Part shown: positions 33,530 through 42,752 of the stretch, piece by piece
Position numbering within the stretch: position 1 is the stretch's first letter
Layout: each line of letters begins with the position of its first letter
DNA from: Pseudodonghicola sp048268305
Lineage (GTDB): Bacteria > Pseudomonadota > Alphaproteobacteria > Rhodobacterales > Rhodobacteraceae
Reading direction: 5' to 3'
DNA: 64,000 nucleotides
Assembly: GCF_048268305.1 (NCBI RefSeq)
Contig: NZ_JBLWVT010000006.1
Coordinates: 1 to 64,000 of the forward strand
Made by a program: the position numbers and the translations under genes
The notes under the pieces: model-generated
Seen by the model: the letters and a program-made list of their open reading frames with translations, nothing else
Told to the model about the DNA's origin: nothing
The model's database searches: none

Positions 33530-34921
33530 CTAGTCCTGCGGCGCCGCCTCCGGCTTGTGGGTGAGCACGGCCGAGACCGGCGCCAGCGCCACCCGCTGGG
33601 CTCGGTCCTGCAGCCCCCAGAGCAGCAGCGCGCTGACGGTATCGGGCCGCACCCGGCCGAGCATGATCACCGTCCCCTCCTGACTGGCGCGGAAAGCGGC
33701 CTGATCGAGGAAACGGCGCATCACCGTCGGCGTCTGCCCGGCCCCGTCGAAATCGCGGAACACCACTGCCGAAGGCACCCCCTCGCGGGCGGCGAGCTTC
33801 TGAACCGTATTGAGCCCGCTCGATTCCGTGATCAGCCCCAGCCCGGCCGAGCGGGCGATTTCGGTCACCTGATCGGACAGCGGCCGGTTGCCCTGAATGC
33901 CGCTGCCCGGACCTTCGAGGATCGCCACCGCCTCGGGCACCTCGGAGCGCCAGACCGACAGCGACACCTCGGCGTCCTGCGGCGTGGCGGCGACCGGCAG
34001 ATCGGCCAGCAGCACCACCTCGAACCCGGCATCGCGATATGTCTGCATCTTGGTGGCGGCATCGGCCTCGGTCGGGTCGATGGCGAAGGTCAGCGGATAG
34101 GGGAAATCGGCCAGGGCCTCGGCCCCGATGGACTGGGCGTCGTCGATCAGGATGATCGACATCAACGGCCGACCCTCGGCATTGTCGAAGGGTGCGGAAT
34201 AGAGCGCCAGCGGCGTCGGCCCCTCGGCGGCGACTGGGGCGGCTTCGCGGTCGGTCAGCGGCTTGACCGGCGTGCCGAGCGGGCTGGACCCCGGGGCGGC
34301 ATCGGTGCCGGCCTGCGGCAGGGCGGCGATGCGCGGCGCCGCGGCCTCCTCGGTCGCGGGCGCGGCCGCGGCTTCCTCGGCCGGTTCCACCTGATCGGCG
34401 GGGGTCTCGGAATGGGTCTCGGTTTCCAGCCGGGCCAGACCCGAGTCCGTCTCGGGCAGCGCCGGCGCGGCGGGCTGCGCTGGTTCAGAGGCGATCGAGA
34501 CGCCCTTGTCGGTTCCGGGCGCCTCGGGTCCCGCGCCGGGGGCCTTCGGCAGATCGGGATTGTCGGCCCCGATCGAAACCTCGGGCGCGGCGGCGGTGGT
34601 GATCGGCCCGGCGAGCCCCTCGGTGGCGGCGCCGACGCTCGGCTTCGCGGCCGGCGCGGTGTCGAGCGGTTTCAGTTCATCGGCGGCCCCCCCCGCGACC
34701 GGCGCCTTCGGCATCGCCTCGACCAGATCGGCGTCATTGCCCTTGGTCTCGATCCCGGCCCGGCCCGTGGTCTCCTCGGGCGCCCCGGCCGAGGCGGTGG
34801 GCGCCTGGCCCACCTCCGGCCGCTGCGGCAAGGGCATCAGCAGCGACAGCGCCCCCGAGCCCACCACAACGACCACCGCGCCCAGCCCGAAGCCCCCGAA
34901 AAATCCGCGCATAGCTGCCAT
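33530..34921 (-). CDS. Divergent polysaccharide deacetylase family protein
   Basis: The 463-aa protein has an N-terminal membrane helix (GFFGGFGLGAVVVVVGSGALSLLMPLP) that leaves it anchored in the inner membrane. A long acidic and proline/alanine-rich linker (residues 30-250, many ETTG, APEV and EEAAA segments) follows, then a C-terminal domain of the divergent polysaccharide deacetylase family (PLMSIILIDDAQSIGAEAL, FAIDPTEADAATK, AVVFRDFDGAGQ). The catalytic residues of classical deacetylases are not conserved in this family, and its substrate is unknown. ATG 34912 is an alternative start. The gene is divergent from trpG. Confidence 0.82.
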   Translation of the reverse strand: MAAMRGFFGGFGLGAVVVVVGSGALSLLMPLPQRPEVGQAPTASAGAPEETTGRAGIETKGNDADLVEAMPKAPVAGGAADELKPLDTAPAAKPSVGAATEGLAGPITTAAAPEVSIGADNPDLPKAPGAGPEAPGTDKGVSIASEPAQPAAPALPETDSGLARLETETHSETPADQVEPAEEAAAAPATEEAAAPRIAALPQAGTDAAPGSSPLGTPVKPLTDREAAPVAAEGPTPLALYSAPFDNAEGRPLMSIILIDDAQSIGAEALADFPYPLTFAIDPTEADAATKMQTYRDAGFEVVLLADLPVAATPQDAEVSLSVWRSEVPEAVAILEGPGSGIQGNRPLSDQVTEIARSAGLGLITESSGLNTVQKLAAREGVPSAVVFRDFDGAGQTPTVMRRFLDQAAFRASQEGTVIMLGRVRPDTVSALLLWGLQDRAQRVALAPVSAVLTHKPEAAPQD

Positions 34922-35123
34922 GCCTCTCTCACCTTAACCGCCCCTAACCTTCCGGTTACGGCCCGTTTGCCCGATTTCCAACCCGCAAGTTGCCACGGCA
35001 GCGGTCGATTTGTCCCGCCCCTGGCCCTTGACGCTGCCTGCCATCCCTGAGCATGTATGTCCCAATTACCATTATTATGCTGGCGACGACTTTGCCACCA
35101 GCCCCCAATCTGCACGGGTCGCC

Positions 35124-35705
35124 ATGCTGCTGCTGATCGACAACTACGATTCCTTCACCTACAACCTCGTGCAATATCTGGGCGATCTCGGAGCCGAGAT
35201 GGCCATTCGCCGCAATGACGCGCTGAGCGTCGACGAGGCGCTGGCGCTGAAGCCCGCGGGGATCCTGCTGTCGCCCGGCCCCTGCGACCCGGATCGCGCC
35301 GGCATCTGCCTGGCCCTGACCAGGGCCGCCGCCGAACACCGCATCCCGCTGCTGGGCGTTTGCCTGGGCCACCAGACCATCGGCCAGGCCTTCGGCGGCA
35401 AGGTGGTGCGTGCGGGCGAGATCGTGCATGGCAAGATGGGCAGCATCCATCACAGCGGCAAGGGCGTCTTCGCCGGCCTGCCCTCGCCCTTCCAGGCGAC
35501 GCGCTATCATTCGCTGGTGGTCGAGCGTGCCAGCCTGCCCGACTGTCTCGAGATCACCGCCTGGCTGGAAGACGGCACCATCATGGGGCTGCAGCACCGT
35601 GAACTGCCGATCCACGGGGTGCAGTTCCACCCCGAGTCGATCGCCTCGGAACACGGCCATGCGCTGCTGAAGAATTTCCTGAACGACATGAAGGTGCCCG
35701 CATGA
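35124..35705 (+). CDS. trpG: Anthranilate synthase component II (glutamine amidotransferase)
   Basis: TrpG supplies ammonia from glutamine to TrpE. The 193-aa class I glutamine amidotransferase has the family opening LLIDNYDSFTYNLVQYLG, the nucleophile in LLGVCLGHQTIGQAFGG (Cys near residue 80) and the His-Glu pair in HGVQFHPESIAS near residue 170. ATG 35124 matches the standard start MLLLIDNYDSF; a longer frame from 35010 adds an unrelated extension. The gene overlaps trpD by four bases, so the two are coupled. Confidence 0.95.
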   Translation: MLLLIDNYDSFTYNLVQYLGDLGAEMAIRRNDALSVDEALALKPAGILLSPGPCDPDRAGICLALTRAAAEHRIPLLGVCLGHQTIGQAFGGKVVRAGEIVHGKMGSIHHSGKGVFAGLPSPFQATRYHSLVVERASLPDCLEITAWLEDGTIMGLQHRELPIHGVQFHPESIASEHGHALLKNFLNDMKVPA

Positions 35706-36724
35706 GCGATGCCCTGAAACCCCTGATCGGCGCAGCGGCCGAGCGGCCGCTGACCACGGAAGAGGCCACCACCGCCTTTACCATCCTGTTCGAAGGAGAG
35801 GCGACGCCGGCCCAGATCGGCGGCCTGTTGATGACCCTGCGCACCCGCGGCGAGACGGTTGACGAATATACCGCCGCCGCCACCGCGATGCGCGCCAAAT
35901 GCCATATGGTCAAGGCGCCGAAGGGCGCCATCGACATCGTCGGCACCGGCGGCGACGGCAAGGGCACGCTGAACATCTCGACCGCCACCGCCTTCGTGGT
36001 GGCCGGTGCCGGGGTGCCGGTGGCCAAGCACGGCAACCGCAACCTGTCGTCGAAATCCGGCTCTGCCGACGCGATGAGCGAGATGGGCATCAAGACGATG
36101 GTGGGCCCTGCGATCGTCGAACGTGCCCTGGCCGAGGCTGGCATCGGTTTCATGATGGCGCCGATGCATCATCCGGCGATGGCCCATGTCGGCCCGGCCC
36201 GGACCGAACTGGGCACCCGCACGATCTTCAACATCCTCGGGCCGCTGACCAACCCGGCCGGCGTCAAGCGGCAGCTGACCGGCACGTTTTCCCGCGCCCT
36301 GATCCGGCCGATGGCGGAAACCCTGGGGCGGCTCGGGTCGGAACACGCCTGGCTGGTGCACGGCTCGGACGGCACCGACGAGCTGACCATCACCGGGGTG
36401 AGCTGGGTTGCCGCGCTTGAGGAAGACGGCTCGATCCGCGAGGTGGAACTTCACCCCGAGGATGCCGGCCTGCCGGTCCACCCCTTTGAGGCGATCGTCG
36501 GCGGTACCCCGAAAGAGAACGCCCAGGCCTTCGCCGCGTTGCTGGCGGGCGAGCAGTCTGCCTATCGCGACGCGGTGCTGCTGAACTCTGCCGCCGCCCT
36601 GGTGATCGCCGGCGCCGCGCCCGATCTGCGCGCGGGGGTGATGGCGGCACGCGAGAGCATCGACAGCGGCGCCGCCAGGCGCAAGGTCGATCAACTGGCC
36701 CGCATCACCCAAGAGGCCGAATGA
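35702..36724 (+). CDS. trpD: Anthranilate phosphoribosyltransferase
   Basis: TrpD transfers phosphoribose from PRPP to anthranilate. The 340-aa enzyme has the glycine-rich loop DIVGTGGDGKGTLNISTATAFVVAGAGVPVAKHGNR near residue 78, with KHGNR binding the phosphates, and GPARTELGTRTIFNILGPLTNPA near residue 165. It is translated by overlap with trpG and itself overlaps ung by four bases. Confidence 0.96.
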   Translation: MSDALKPLIGAAAERPLTTEEATTAFTILFEGEATPAQIGGLLMTLRTRGETVDEYTAAATAMRAKCHMVKAPKGAIDIVGTGGDGKGTLNISTATAFVVAGAGVPVAKHGNRNLSSKSGSADAMSEMGIKTMVGPAIVERALAEAGIGFMMAPMHHPAMAHVGPARTELGTRTIFNILGPLTNPAGVKRQLTGTFSRALIRPMAETLGRLGSEHAWLVHGSDGTDELTITGVSWVAALEEDGSIREVELHPEDAGLPVHPFEAIVGGTPKENAQAFAALLAGEQSAYRDAVLLNSAAALVIAGAAPDLRAGVMAARESIDSGAARRKVDQLARITQEAE

Positions 36725-37386
36725 GGCTGGAACTCAATCGCCTGGGCGACTGGGCCGATCTGCCGTTTTTCCACGACGACCTGCCCGCCGTGGCAGCGCG
36801 GCTGGATGCCGAGACCGACCCGGTGTTTCCGCCGGCGAACCGCATCTTTGCCGCGCTCGAACGCACGCCGCCCGAGGCGGTCAAGGTGCTGATCCTGGGT
36901 CAGGATCCCTATCACACGCCGGGCAAGGCGGATGGGCTGGCGTTTTCGATCCCGGCGGATTTCGGCGGACCGCTCGACAGTCTTGGAAATATTTTCAAGG
37001 AGTTGGAGGCTGATCTTGGTGAAAAGCGCGAGGTCAGCGACCTGCGGGATTGGGCCGATCAGGGGGTCTTGCTGCTGAACACCGCGCTCAGCGTGCCGCA
37101 GGGTCGCGCCCATGGTCACAAGGCGATCGGCTGGACGCCGCTGATCCATCAGATCCTGGCCCGGCTTGACCACCGGCCCCGGGCGCTGCTGCTCTGGGGC
37201 AAACCGGCGCAGAAGCTCGGCGCGCGGATGACCAACCCCGGCCACCTGCGCATCGAGACGCCGCACCCCTCACCATTGTCGGCCTATCGCGGATTCTTCG
37301 GGTCGCGCCCGTTTTCTCAGGTCAATGCATGGTTGCAGGGACGCGGCGAGACCGCCATAAACTGGGCTAACCAGGAGGGATCATGA
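36721..37386 (+). CDS. ung: Uracil-DNA glycosylase (family 1)
   Basis: Ung removes uracil from DNA. The 221-aa enzyme has the catalytic-water motif GQDPYHTPGKADGLAFS near residue 60 (Asp of GQDPYH) and the DNA-insertion loop HPSPLSAYRGFFGSRPFS near residue 181. LNTALSVPQGRAHGH is the usual Asn-containing segment. It lies between trpD and trpC, overlapping each by four bases, so it is fully embedded in the tryptophan operon. The link between uracil repair and tryptophan synthesis is unexplained and may simply be an inherited order. Confidence 0.93.
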   Translation: MRLELNRLGDWADLPFFHDDLPAVAARLDAETDPVFPPANRIFAALERTPPEAVKVLILGQDPYHTPGKADGLAFSIPADFGGPLDSLGNIFKELEADLGEKREVSDLRDWADQGVLLLNTALSVPQGRAHGHKAIGWTPLIHQILARLDHRPRALLLWGKPAQKLGARMTNPGHLRIETPHPSPLSAYRGFFGSRPFSQVNAWLQGRGETAINWANQEGS

Positions 37387-38201
37387 CCGAAACCGTTCTT
37401 GACCGCATCAAGGCCTATAAGCTGGAGGAAGTGGCCGCCGACAAGGCCGCCAAACCGCTGGCCGAGGTCGAATCCGAAGCCCATGCCGCCAGCGCCGTCC
37501 GCCCCTTTGCCGCGGCGTTGCAGCAGGCCAGCCGCACCGGCTATGGGCTGATCGCCGAGATCAAGAAGGCGAGCCCGTCAAAGGGGCTGATCCGCCCGGA
37601 TTTCGATCCGCCGGCGCTGGCCCAGGCCTATCAGGCGGGCGGCGCCACCTGCCTCTCGGTGCTGACGGATACGCCGAGCTTCCAGGGCGCCAAGGAGTTC
37701 CTGGCCCAGGCCCGCGCCGCCTGCGACCTGCCGGCGCTGCGCAAGGATTTCCTCTATGACCCCTATCAGGTGGTCGAGGCGCGCGCACTTGGCGCCGATT
37801 GCATCCTGATCATCATGGCCTCGGTCTCGGATTCGCTGGCGCAGGAGCTGGAGCAGACCGCTTTCGACTGGGGCATGAGTGTGCTGATCGAAGTGCATGA
37901 CGAGGCCGAGCTGGAGCGCGCCACCCTGCTGAAAAGCCCGCTGATCGGCATCAACAACCGCAACCTGCATACCTTCGAGACCACGCTCGACACCTCGCGC
38001 AGGTTGTCGAAACTGGTGCCGGCGAACCGAACCATCGTGTCGGAAAGCGGGCTGAACACGCCCGAGGATCTGGCCGAGATGGCGCGCTATGGCGCCCGCT
38101 GTTTCCTGATCGGCGAAAGCCTGATGCGGCAGGAGGACGTCGCCGACGCCACCCGCCGCCTGCTGGCCAATCCGCTGACCGCGCCGGGAGGGATGATGTG
38201 A
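37383..38201 (+). CDS. trpC: Indole-3-glycerol phosphate synthase
   Basis: TrpC closes the indole ring to form indole-3-glycerol phosphate. The 272-aa TIM-barrel enzyme shows LIAEIKKASPSKGLIRPDFDP near residue 57 (catalytic Lys), PALRKDFLYDPYQVVEARALGAD near 118, LIGINNRNLHTFETTLDTS near 185 and VSESGLNTPEDLAEM near 219. It overlaps both ung and moaC by four bases, continuing one tightly coupled operon from trpG to moeA. Confidence 0.96.
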   Translation: MTETVLDRIKAYKLEEVAADKAAKPLAEVESEAHAASAVRPFAAALQQASRTGYGLIAEIKKASPSKGLIRPDFDPPALAQAYQAGGATCLSVLTDTPSFQGAKEFLAQARAACDLPALRKDFLYDPYQVVEARALGADCILIIMASVSDSLAQELEQTAFDWGMSVLIEVHDEAELERATLLKSPLIGINNRNLHTFETTLDTSRRLSKLVPANRTIVSESGLNTPEDLAEMARYGARCFLIGESLMRQEDVADATRRLLANPLTAPGGMM

Positions 38202-38674
38202 GCGGGCTGACCCATTTCGACGCCTCGGGCAATGCCCATATGGTCGATGTTTCGGACAAGGCCGAAACCGCGCGGGTGGCCGTTGCCGAAGGCTACATCA
38301 AGATGTCCCCGCAAACACTTGAAATCATTGTAGAAGGACATGCCAAAAAGGGCGACGTCATCGGCGTGGCGCAGATCGCCGGGATCATGGGGGCAAAGAA
38401 AACCTCTGACCTGATCCCGCTCTGCCACCCGCTGCCCGTCACCAAGGTGGCGGTGGGGCTGACCGCCGATCCGGCACTGCCGGGCCTCAGGATCGAGGCG
38501 GTGGTGAAGACCACCGGCCGCACCGGGGTGGAAATGGAGGCGCTGACCGCCGTCAGCACCGCCGCGCTCACCGTCTATGACATGGTCAAGGCAGTGGACA
38601 AGACCATGCAGATCGGCGGCATCCGCGTGATGCTCAAAGATGGTGGAAAATCAGGGCGGTACGAGGCGAAATGA
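38198..38674 (+). CDS. moaC: Cyclic pyranopterin monophosphate synthase
   Basis: MoaC makes cyclic pyranopterin phosphate, the precursor of molybdopterin, acting with MoaA. The 158-aa protein has AQIAGIMGAKKTSDLIPLCHPLPVTKVAV near residue 61, VKTTGRTGVEMEALTAVSTAALTVYDMVKAVDK near residue 104 and the C-terminal GGKSGRYE motif. It overlaps trpC and moeA by four bases each. moaA is not in the window. Confidence 0.96.
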   Translation: MSGLTHFDASGNAHMVDVSDKAETARVAVAEGYIKMSPQTLEIIVEGHAKKGDVIGVAQIAGIMGAKKTSDLIPLCHPLPVTKVAVGLTADPALPGLRIEAVVKTTGRTGVEMEALTAVSTAALTVYDMVKAVDKTMQIGGIRVMLKDGGKSGRYEAK

Positions 38675-39846
38675 TCACCGTAGACGAGGCCCGCGCGACA
38701 CTGTTCGATCTGGCCGGAACGATGCCGGTGGAACAGGTTCCGCTGATCGAGGCCTGCGGCCGGGTGCTCGCACACCCGGTCACCGCAGGACGCGATCAAC
38801 CGCCCTTCGCGGCCTCCTCGATGGACGGCTATGCGGTCAAGACCGCCGAGGTGCAGCAGCACGCCATGTTCAAGGTGATCGGCGAGGCCGCCGCCGGGCG
38901 GCGGTTCGACGGGGCCCTGGGCGCCGGACAGGCGGTGCGCATCTTTACCGGATCGCCGATGCCGGAGGGCGCGGATTTCGTTGTCATTCAAGAGGATGTC
39001 AACCGGACCGGCGATCTGATCACCGTCGTCAACGAACCTGGCAGCCATGACAACGTGCGCCCCCTGGGCGGTGATTTCCGGGCCGGGTTGACGGTGCCGG
39101 CGCCGCGTCTGCTGCGCCCCAACGATCTGGCGCTGCTGGCGGCGATGAACATCGACCGGGTGCCGGTCCATCGCAAGCCGGTGGTGGCGCTGATCTCCAC
39201 CGGGGACGAGCTGGTGATGCCCGGCGACACCCCCGGCCCGGATCAGATCATCGCCTCGAACGCCTTCGCGCTGAAGGCGCTGTTCGAGGAAGCCGGGGCC
39301 CAAGTGCGCCTGCTGCCGATCGCGCCCGACAGCATCGGCGCGCTGACCATGGCCTTCGGGTTGGCCGAGGGGGCCGATCTGATCGTCACCATCGGCGGCG
39401 CCTCGGTCGGCGATCACGATCTGGTCGGCCGGGTGGCCGAGACGCTGGGGATGGAACGCGCCTTCTACAAGGTCAAGATGCGTCCGGGCAAGCCGCTGAT
39501 GGCCGGCCGGCTGAACGGCGCAGCCATGGTGGGTCTGCCAGGAAATCCCGTGTCTGCAATAGTTTGCGGCCATGTCTTCGTGGTGCCGATGATCCGGTCC
39601 ATGCTGGGGCTTGGGGCGCAGGCGCCGGTGCTGAAACGTGCCGAACTGGCCACCGACCTGCCGGCCAACGGCCCGCGCGAACACTACATGCGGGCCGAGG
39701 TGAACGATCAGGGCTGGATCGGCGCCGCCGACGATCAGGACAGTTCGTTCCTGACCATTCTGGCAGGGTCGAACGCCCTGCTGCGCCGGCCCTGCAACGA
39801 TCCCGCCCGCGCCGCCGGCGAGGTGGTGGAGTATCTGCCGATCTGA
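38671..39846 (+). CDS. moeA: Molybdopterin molybdenumtransferase
   Basis: MoeA inserts molybdate into adenylated molybdopterin. The 391-aa protein has the domain-1 signature PPFAASSMDGYAVK near residue 45, the domain-3 glycine-rich ISTGDELVMPGDTPGPDQIIASNAFAL near residue 178, and the active-site GGASVGDHDLVGRVAE near residue 241. GLPGNPVSAIVCG near residue 285 is the standard C-terminal loop. It is the last gene of the trpG-moeA unit; lexA starts 92 bp later behind its own promoter. Confidence 0.95.
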   Translation: MITVDEARATLFDLAGTMPVEQVPLIEACGRVLAHPVTAGRDQPPFAASSMDGYAVKTAEVQQHAMFKVIGEAAAGRRFDGALGAGQAVRIFTGSPMPEGADFVVIQEDVNRTGDLITVVNEPGSHDNVRPLGGDFRAGLTVPAPRLLRPNDLALLAAMNIDRVPVHRKPVVALISTGDELVMPGDTPGPDQIIASNAFALKALFEEAGAQVRLLPIAPDSIGALTMAFGLAEGADLIVTIGGASVGDHDLVGRVAETLGMERAFYKVKMRPGKPLMAGRLNGAAMVGLPGNPVSAIVCGHVFVVPMIRSMLGLGAQAPVLKRAELATDLPANGPREHYMRAEVNDQGWIGAADDQDSSFLTILAGSNALLRRPCNDPARAAGEVVEYLPI

Positions 39847-39877
39847 ATGACTTGCGCCCCGACGTTGACCCTGCGTG

Positions 39878-39906
39878 TTGACACAAAACGAGAACATGCG
39901 TAGAAC
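39878..39906 (+). promoter_or_regulatory. lexA promoter overlapped by its SOS box
   Basis: TTGACA at 39878-39883 and TAGAAC at 39901-39906 are spaced 17 bp and form a good sigma-70-type promoter. The alphaproteobacterial SOS operator GAAC-N7-GAAC occupies 39892-39906 and covers the -10 element, so LexA would repress its own gene until DNA damage. The lexA start is at 39939. Confidence 0.85.
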
Positions 39907-39938
39907 AAAACGAAACGCAGGTTTGGGAGGTGGCGCGG

Positions 39939-40643
39939 ATGCTAACCCGGAAGCAATTGGATTTGCTGAATTTCATCCACATGCACGTGCAGCGCGACGG
40001 GGTTCCGCCCAGTTTCGACGAAATGAAGGTTGCGCTGGCTCTCAGGTCGAAATCCGGCATCCATCGGCTGATCACGGCGCTTGAAGAACGCGGCTTTATC
40101 CGCCGCCTCGCCCATCGCGCCCGCGCCATCGAGATCGTCAAGCTGCCGGACAGCCTGGGTGGCGAGGCGGCGCTGAGCGCCGGTTTCACCCCCCGCGTCA
40201 TTCCCGGTGAGCGCGAAGAGATGCCCCGTGCCGCCAACGCGGACAAGGTGGAGCACTATGCGATCGAACTGCCGATGATGGGCCGGATCGCCGCCGGCGT
40301 GCCGATCGAGGCGATCAACGAGGTCACCAGCCATGTCGCGGTGCCAAGCGCGATGCTGTCCTCGAAGGGCGAGCATTACGCGCTGGAGGTCAAGGGCGAC
40401 TCGATGATCGAGGCCGGGATCAACGATGGCGACGTGGTCATCATCCGCGAGGCGGAGGATGCCCAGAACGGCGATATCGTGGTGGCGCTGGTCGACGATC
40501 ACGAGGCAACGCTGAAACGCTTCTTCCGCAAGGGCCGCTCCATCGCCCTGGAGGCCGCCAACCCGGAGTATGAAACCCGCCTGCTGCCGGAAGATCGCGT
40601 CAAGGTGCAGGGCCGTCTGGTCGGGCTGATCCGCAGCTATTGA
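39939..40643 (+). CDS. lexA: LexA repressor
   Basis: LexA represses SOS genes and cleaves itself with RecA* after DNA damage. The 234-aa protein has an N-terminal winged helix (MLTRKQLDLLNFIHMHVQRD, then SKSGIHRLITALEERGFI) and a C-terminal S24 peptidase fold: cleavage-site region MMGRIAAGVP (Ala-Gly bond), Ser in EVKGDSMIEAGINDGDVV and the Lys in GDIVVALVDDHEATLKRFF. I start it at ATG 39939, 8 bp after GGGAGG; the upstream GTG 39930 would give three extra residues. It overlaps the 3' end of the convergent comEC gene by seven bases. Confidence 0.95.
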   Translation: MLTRKQLDLLNFIHMHVQRDGVPPSFDEMKVALALRSKSGIHRLITALEERGFIRRLAHRARAIEIVKLPDSLGGEAALSAGFTPRVIPGEREEMPRAANADKVEHYAIELPMMGRIAAGVPIEAINEVTSHVAVPSAMLSSKGEHYALEVKGDSMIEAGINDGDVVIIREAEDAQNGDIVVALVDDHEATLKRFFRKGRSIALEAANPEYETRLLPEDRVKVQGRLVGLIRSY

Positions 40644-42673
40644 TCCCGCCGCGGTCCGGACCAAAGCCGTGCGCGCGCCGGATCGCGGGTGGTGCGCATC
40701 CCCTGCCGTCCCAGCGCCACCGCACCGGTCTGGCGCAGGCGGGCCGGATCGAACAGCAGGCACCCGCCCTTGAGCGTCAGCGGCACCGCCGAGACCACGA
40801 TCTCTCCCTTTTCGCAGGCGATCAGCTCTGCCGCCGCGCGCTTGCCGGTGACGTGGAGAATGCGCAGGCCTGACGCCTCGAAGACCGGCAGCCGGCCCGC
40901 CGCTCCGGGCCAGCGCGCCGCCGCCGTCGGCTGATCGGCACCGTCGCCATCATTCTCCAGCCAAATGCCGGCGACGAACCCCGCGCCGCGCGGTTTGCTC
41001 AGCGCCCGGCCTTCGGACGTCATCACCCCCACCAGCCCGCCATCGGCCGAGATCAGCACCATCGGCCGCTCCGTCTCCGCCCAGAGGCCGAAGGCCAGCA
41101 GCATTGGCACCACCCCGATGAACCGCCCGCGCCCCCGCCAGAGGCAGAGCAGAAGGGCGCCGGCGGCGAAAAGGGGCAGCACCCAGGGCCCGGGCGCCAG
41201 CAGATGGCCGGTGGCGCCGGGCAGCTCGGCGGTGCCCTGGGCCACCGCCAGGATCCACCTGAGCCCCAGCCCCATCCCCCAGAGCCCCCAATCGGCCAGA
41301 CCGAAGGGCGCCAGGCCGGCCGCGAGCACCGCCGCCGGGATCACCACCAGCCCCATCACCGGCACCGCCAGCAGATTGGCGGCCAGCCCGTAATGCGACA
41401 GCGCGTTGAAATGCGCGGCCCCGACCGGAGCGGTCGCAAGCCCCGCCACGAAGGACGACAGCATCACCCCGGTGACCGGCGCCAGCCAGCGCGGCCCGAG
41501 GCCGAGCCGCCGGTCGCGCAGGGCGCCGAAGACCGCGATCAGCGCCGTGGTGGCGGCAAAGGACATCTGGAACCCCGGGCTCAGCAGGCTTTCGGGGCGC
41601 AGGCTCAGCAGGATCAGCGCCGCCAGCGCCAGCGCCCGCAGCGACAGCGCCCGGCGGTCAACCATCAGCGCCCCCAGCACCACGGCGGTCATCACGAAGG
41701 CGCGCTCGGTTGCCACCCCGCCCCCCGAGAGCGCCAGATAGGCCGCCGCGGCGACCAGCGCGCCCGCCGCCGCGATCCGCCGCACCGGCAACCGCAGCGC
41801 CAAGGCCGGGATCAGCGCCAGCCCCAGCCGCAGCGCGGCAAAGACAAAGCCACTCAACAACCCCATATGCAGCCCCGAGATCGCCAGAAGATGCGCCAGA
41901 TTGCTGTCGCGCAGCGCCTGCAGCGTCGCCAGGCTCACCCCGCTGCGATCGCCGGTGGTGACGGCGGCGGCGAAACCGCCGATATCGCCCGGCAGCGCCG
42001 CCCGCACCCGATCCGCCACCGCCATCCGGAAGGCGGCGAGCCGCGCGCCCTCTGCCGGCGCCGCGATCAGCAGCGGCGCGCGGGTATAGCCGACCGCCCC
42101 CAGCCGCTGGAACCAGGCGTGGCGCTGGAAATCAAAGCCGCCGGGTTCCGCCGGCCCCTCCGGCGGGGCGAGATGGGCGGTGGTCATGATCCGCTGCCCC
42201 GGGCGCGGCAGGCTTTCCGCCGCCGCGCCATGCAGGGCGACGCGGACCCGGGCCGGGGTGCGCCCCGGCGCCACATCCGCCAGCCGCACCCTGTCGAGCG
42301 TCAGCCTGAGCGCGTCCGAGGCCGAGCGATCAAGCGCGATCACCCGCCCCTCGACCGCGCCGTAATAGCGAAACCCCAGCACCGGCGCGGCGACCAGATG
42401 GGCGCGCAGCCCGGCCAACCCCAGCCCCAGCGCGATCAGCGCCACCGCCCAGCCCAACACCGACAGGCCACCCGGCCGCGCCACGGCCCAGAGCGCCCCG
42501 GTGGCGCCGATCCCCGAAGCGATCAGCCAGACCGCCCAGCCCGGCTCTGTCCGCCAAAGGAAATAGACCCCGATGCCCAGCCCCAGCGCCACCGGCGCCC
42601 AGGGGAACAAGGCCCCGCGCTGATTTTCCAACGCAGCCTCAAGCCGGGCATGACACAAGCTCAGAACGCCCAT
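40637..42673 (-). CDS. comEC: ComEC/Rec2 family DNA-uptake membrane protein
   Basis: The 678-aa polytopic protein resembles the ComEC channel that imports single-stranded DNA in transformation. An N-terminal soluble region with a DUF4131-like OB segment (GAVEGRVIALDRSASDALRLTL) precedes the competence domain, whose hallmark HLLAISGLHMGLLSGFVFAALRLG lies near residue 265. LSPGFQMSFAATTALIAVFG and VPVMGLVVIPAAVLAAGLAPFGL follow. The C-terminal end beyond residue 530 is short, and the beta-lactamase nuclease domain found in full-length ComEC is not visible. Whether the host is transformable is unknown. Confidence 0.85.
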   Translation of the reverse strand: MGVLSLCHARLEAALENQRGALFPWAPVALGLGIGVYFLWRTEPGWAVWLIASGIGATGALWAVARPGGLSVLGWAVALIALGLGLAGLRAHLVAAPVLGFRYYGAVEGRVIALDRSASDALRLTLDRVRLADVAPGRTPARVRVALHGAAAESLPRPGQRIMTTAHLAPPEGPAEPGGFDFQRHAWFQRLGAVGYTRAPLLIAAPAEGARLAAFRMAVADRVRAALPGDIGGFAAAVTTGDRSGVSLATLQALRDSNLAHLLAISGLHMGLLSGFVFAALRLGLALIPALALRLPVRRIAAAGALVAAAAYLALSGGGVATERAFVMTAVVLGALMVDRRALSLRALALAALILLSLRPESLLSPGFQMSFAATTALIAVFGALRDRRLGLGPRWLAPVTGVMLSSFVAGLATAPVGAAHFNALSHYGLAANLLAVPVMGLVVIPAAVLAAGLAPFGLADWGLWGMGLGLRWILAVAQGTAELPGATGHLLAPGPWVLPLFAAGALLLCLWRGRGRFIGVVPMLLAFGLWAETERPMVLISADGGLVGVMTSEGRALSKPRGAGFVAGIWLENDGDGADQPTAAARWPGAAGRLPVFEASGLRILHVTGKRAAAELIACEKGEIVVSAVPLTLKGGCLLFDPARLRQTGAVALGRQGMRTTRDPARARLWSGPRRDQ

Positions 42674-42752
42674 GCTTGCCCCCCGCTCTGCCTGCCGCTA
42701 GACAGGCCACGAAACGCTACTCCTTTTAAAGTTACCGAAAGGTAAACCCTGC

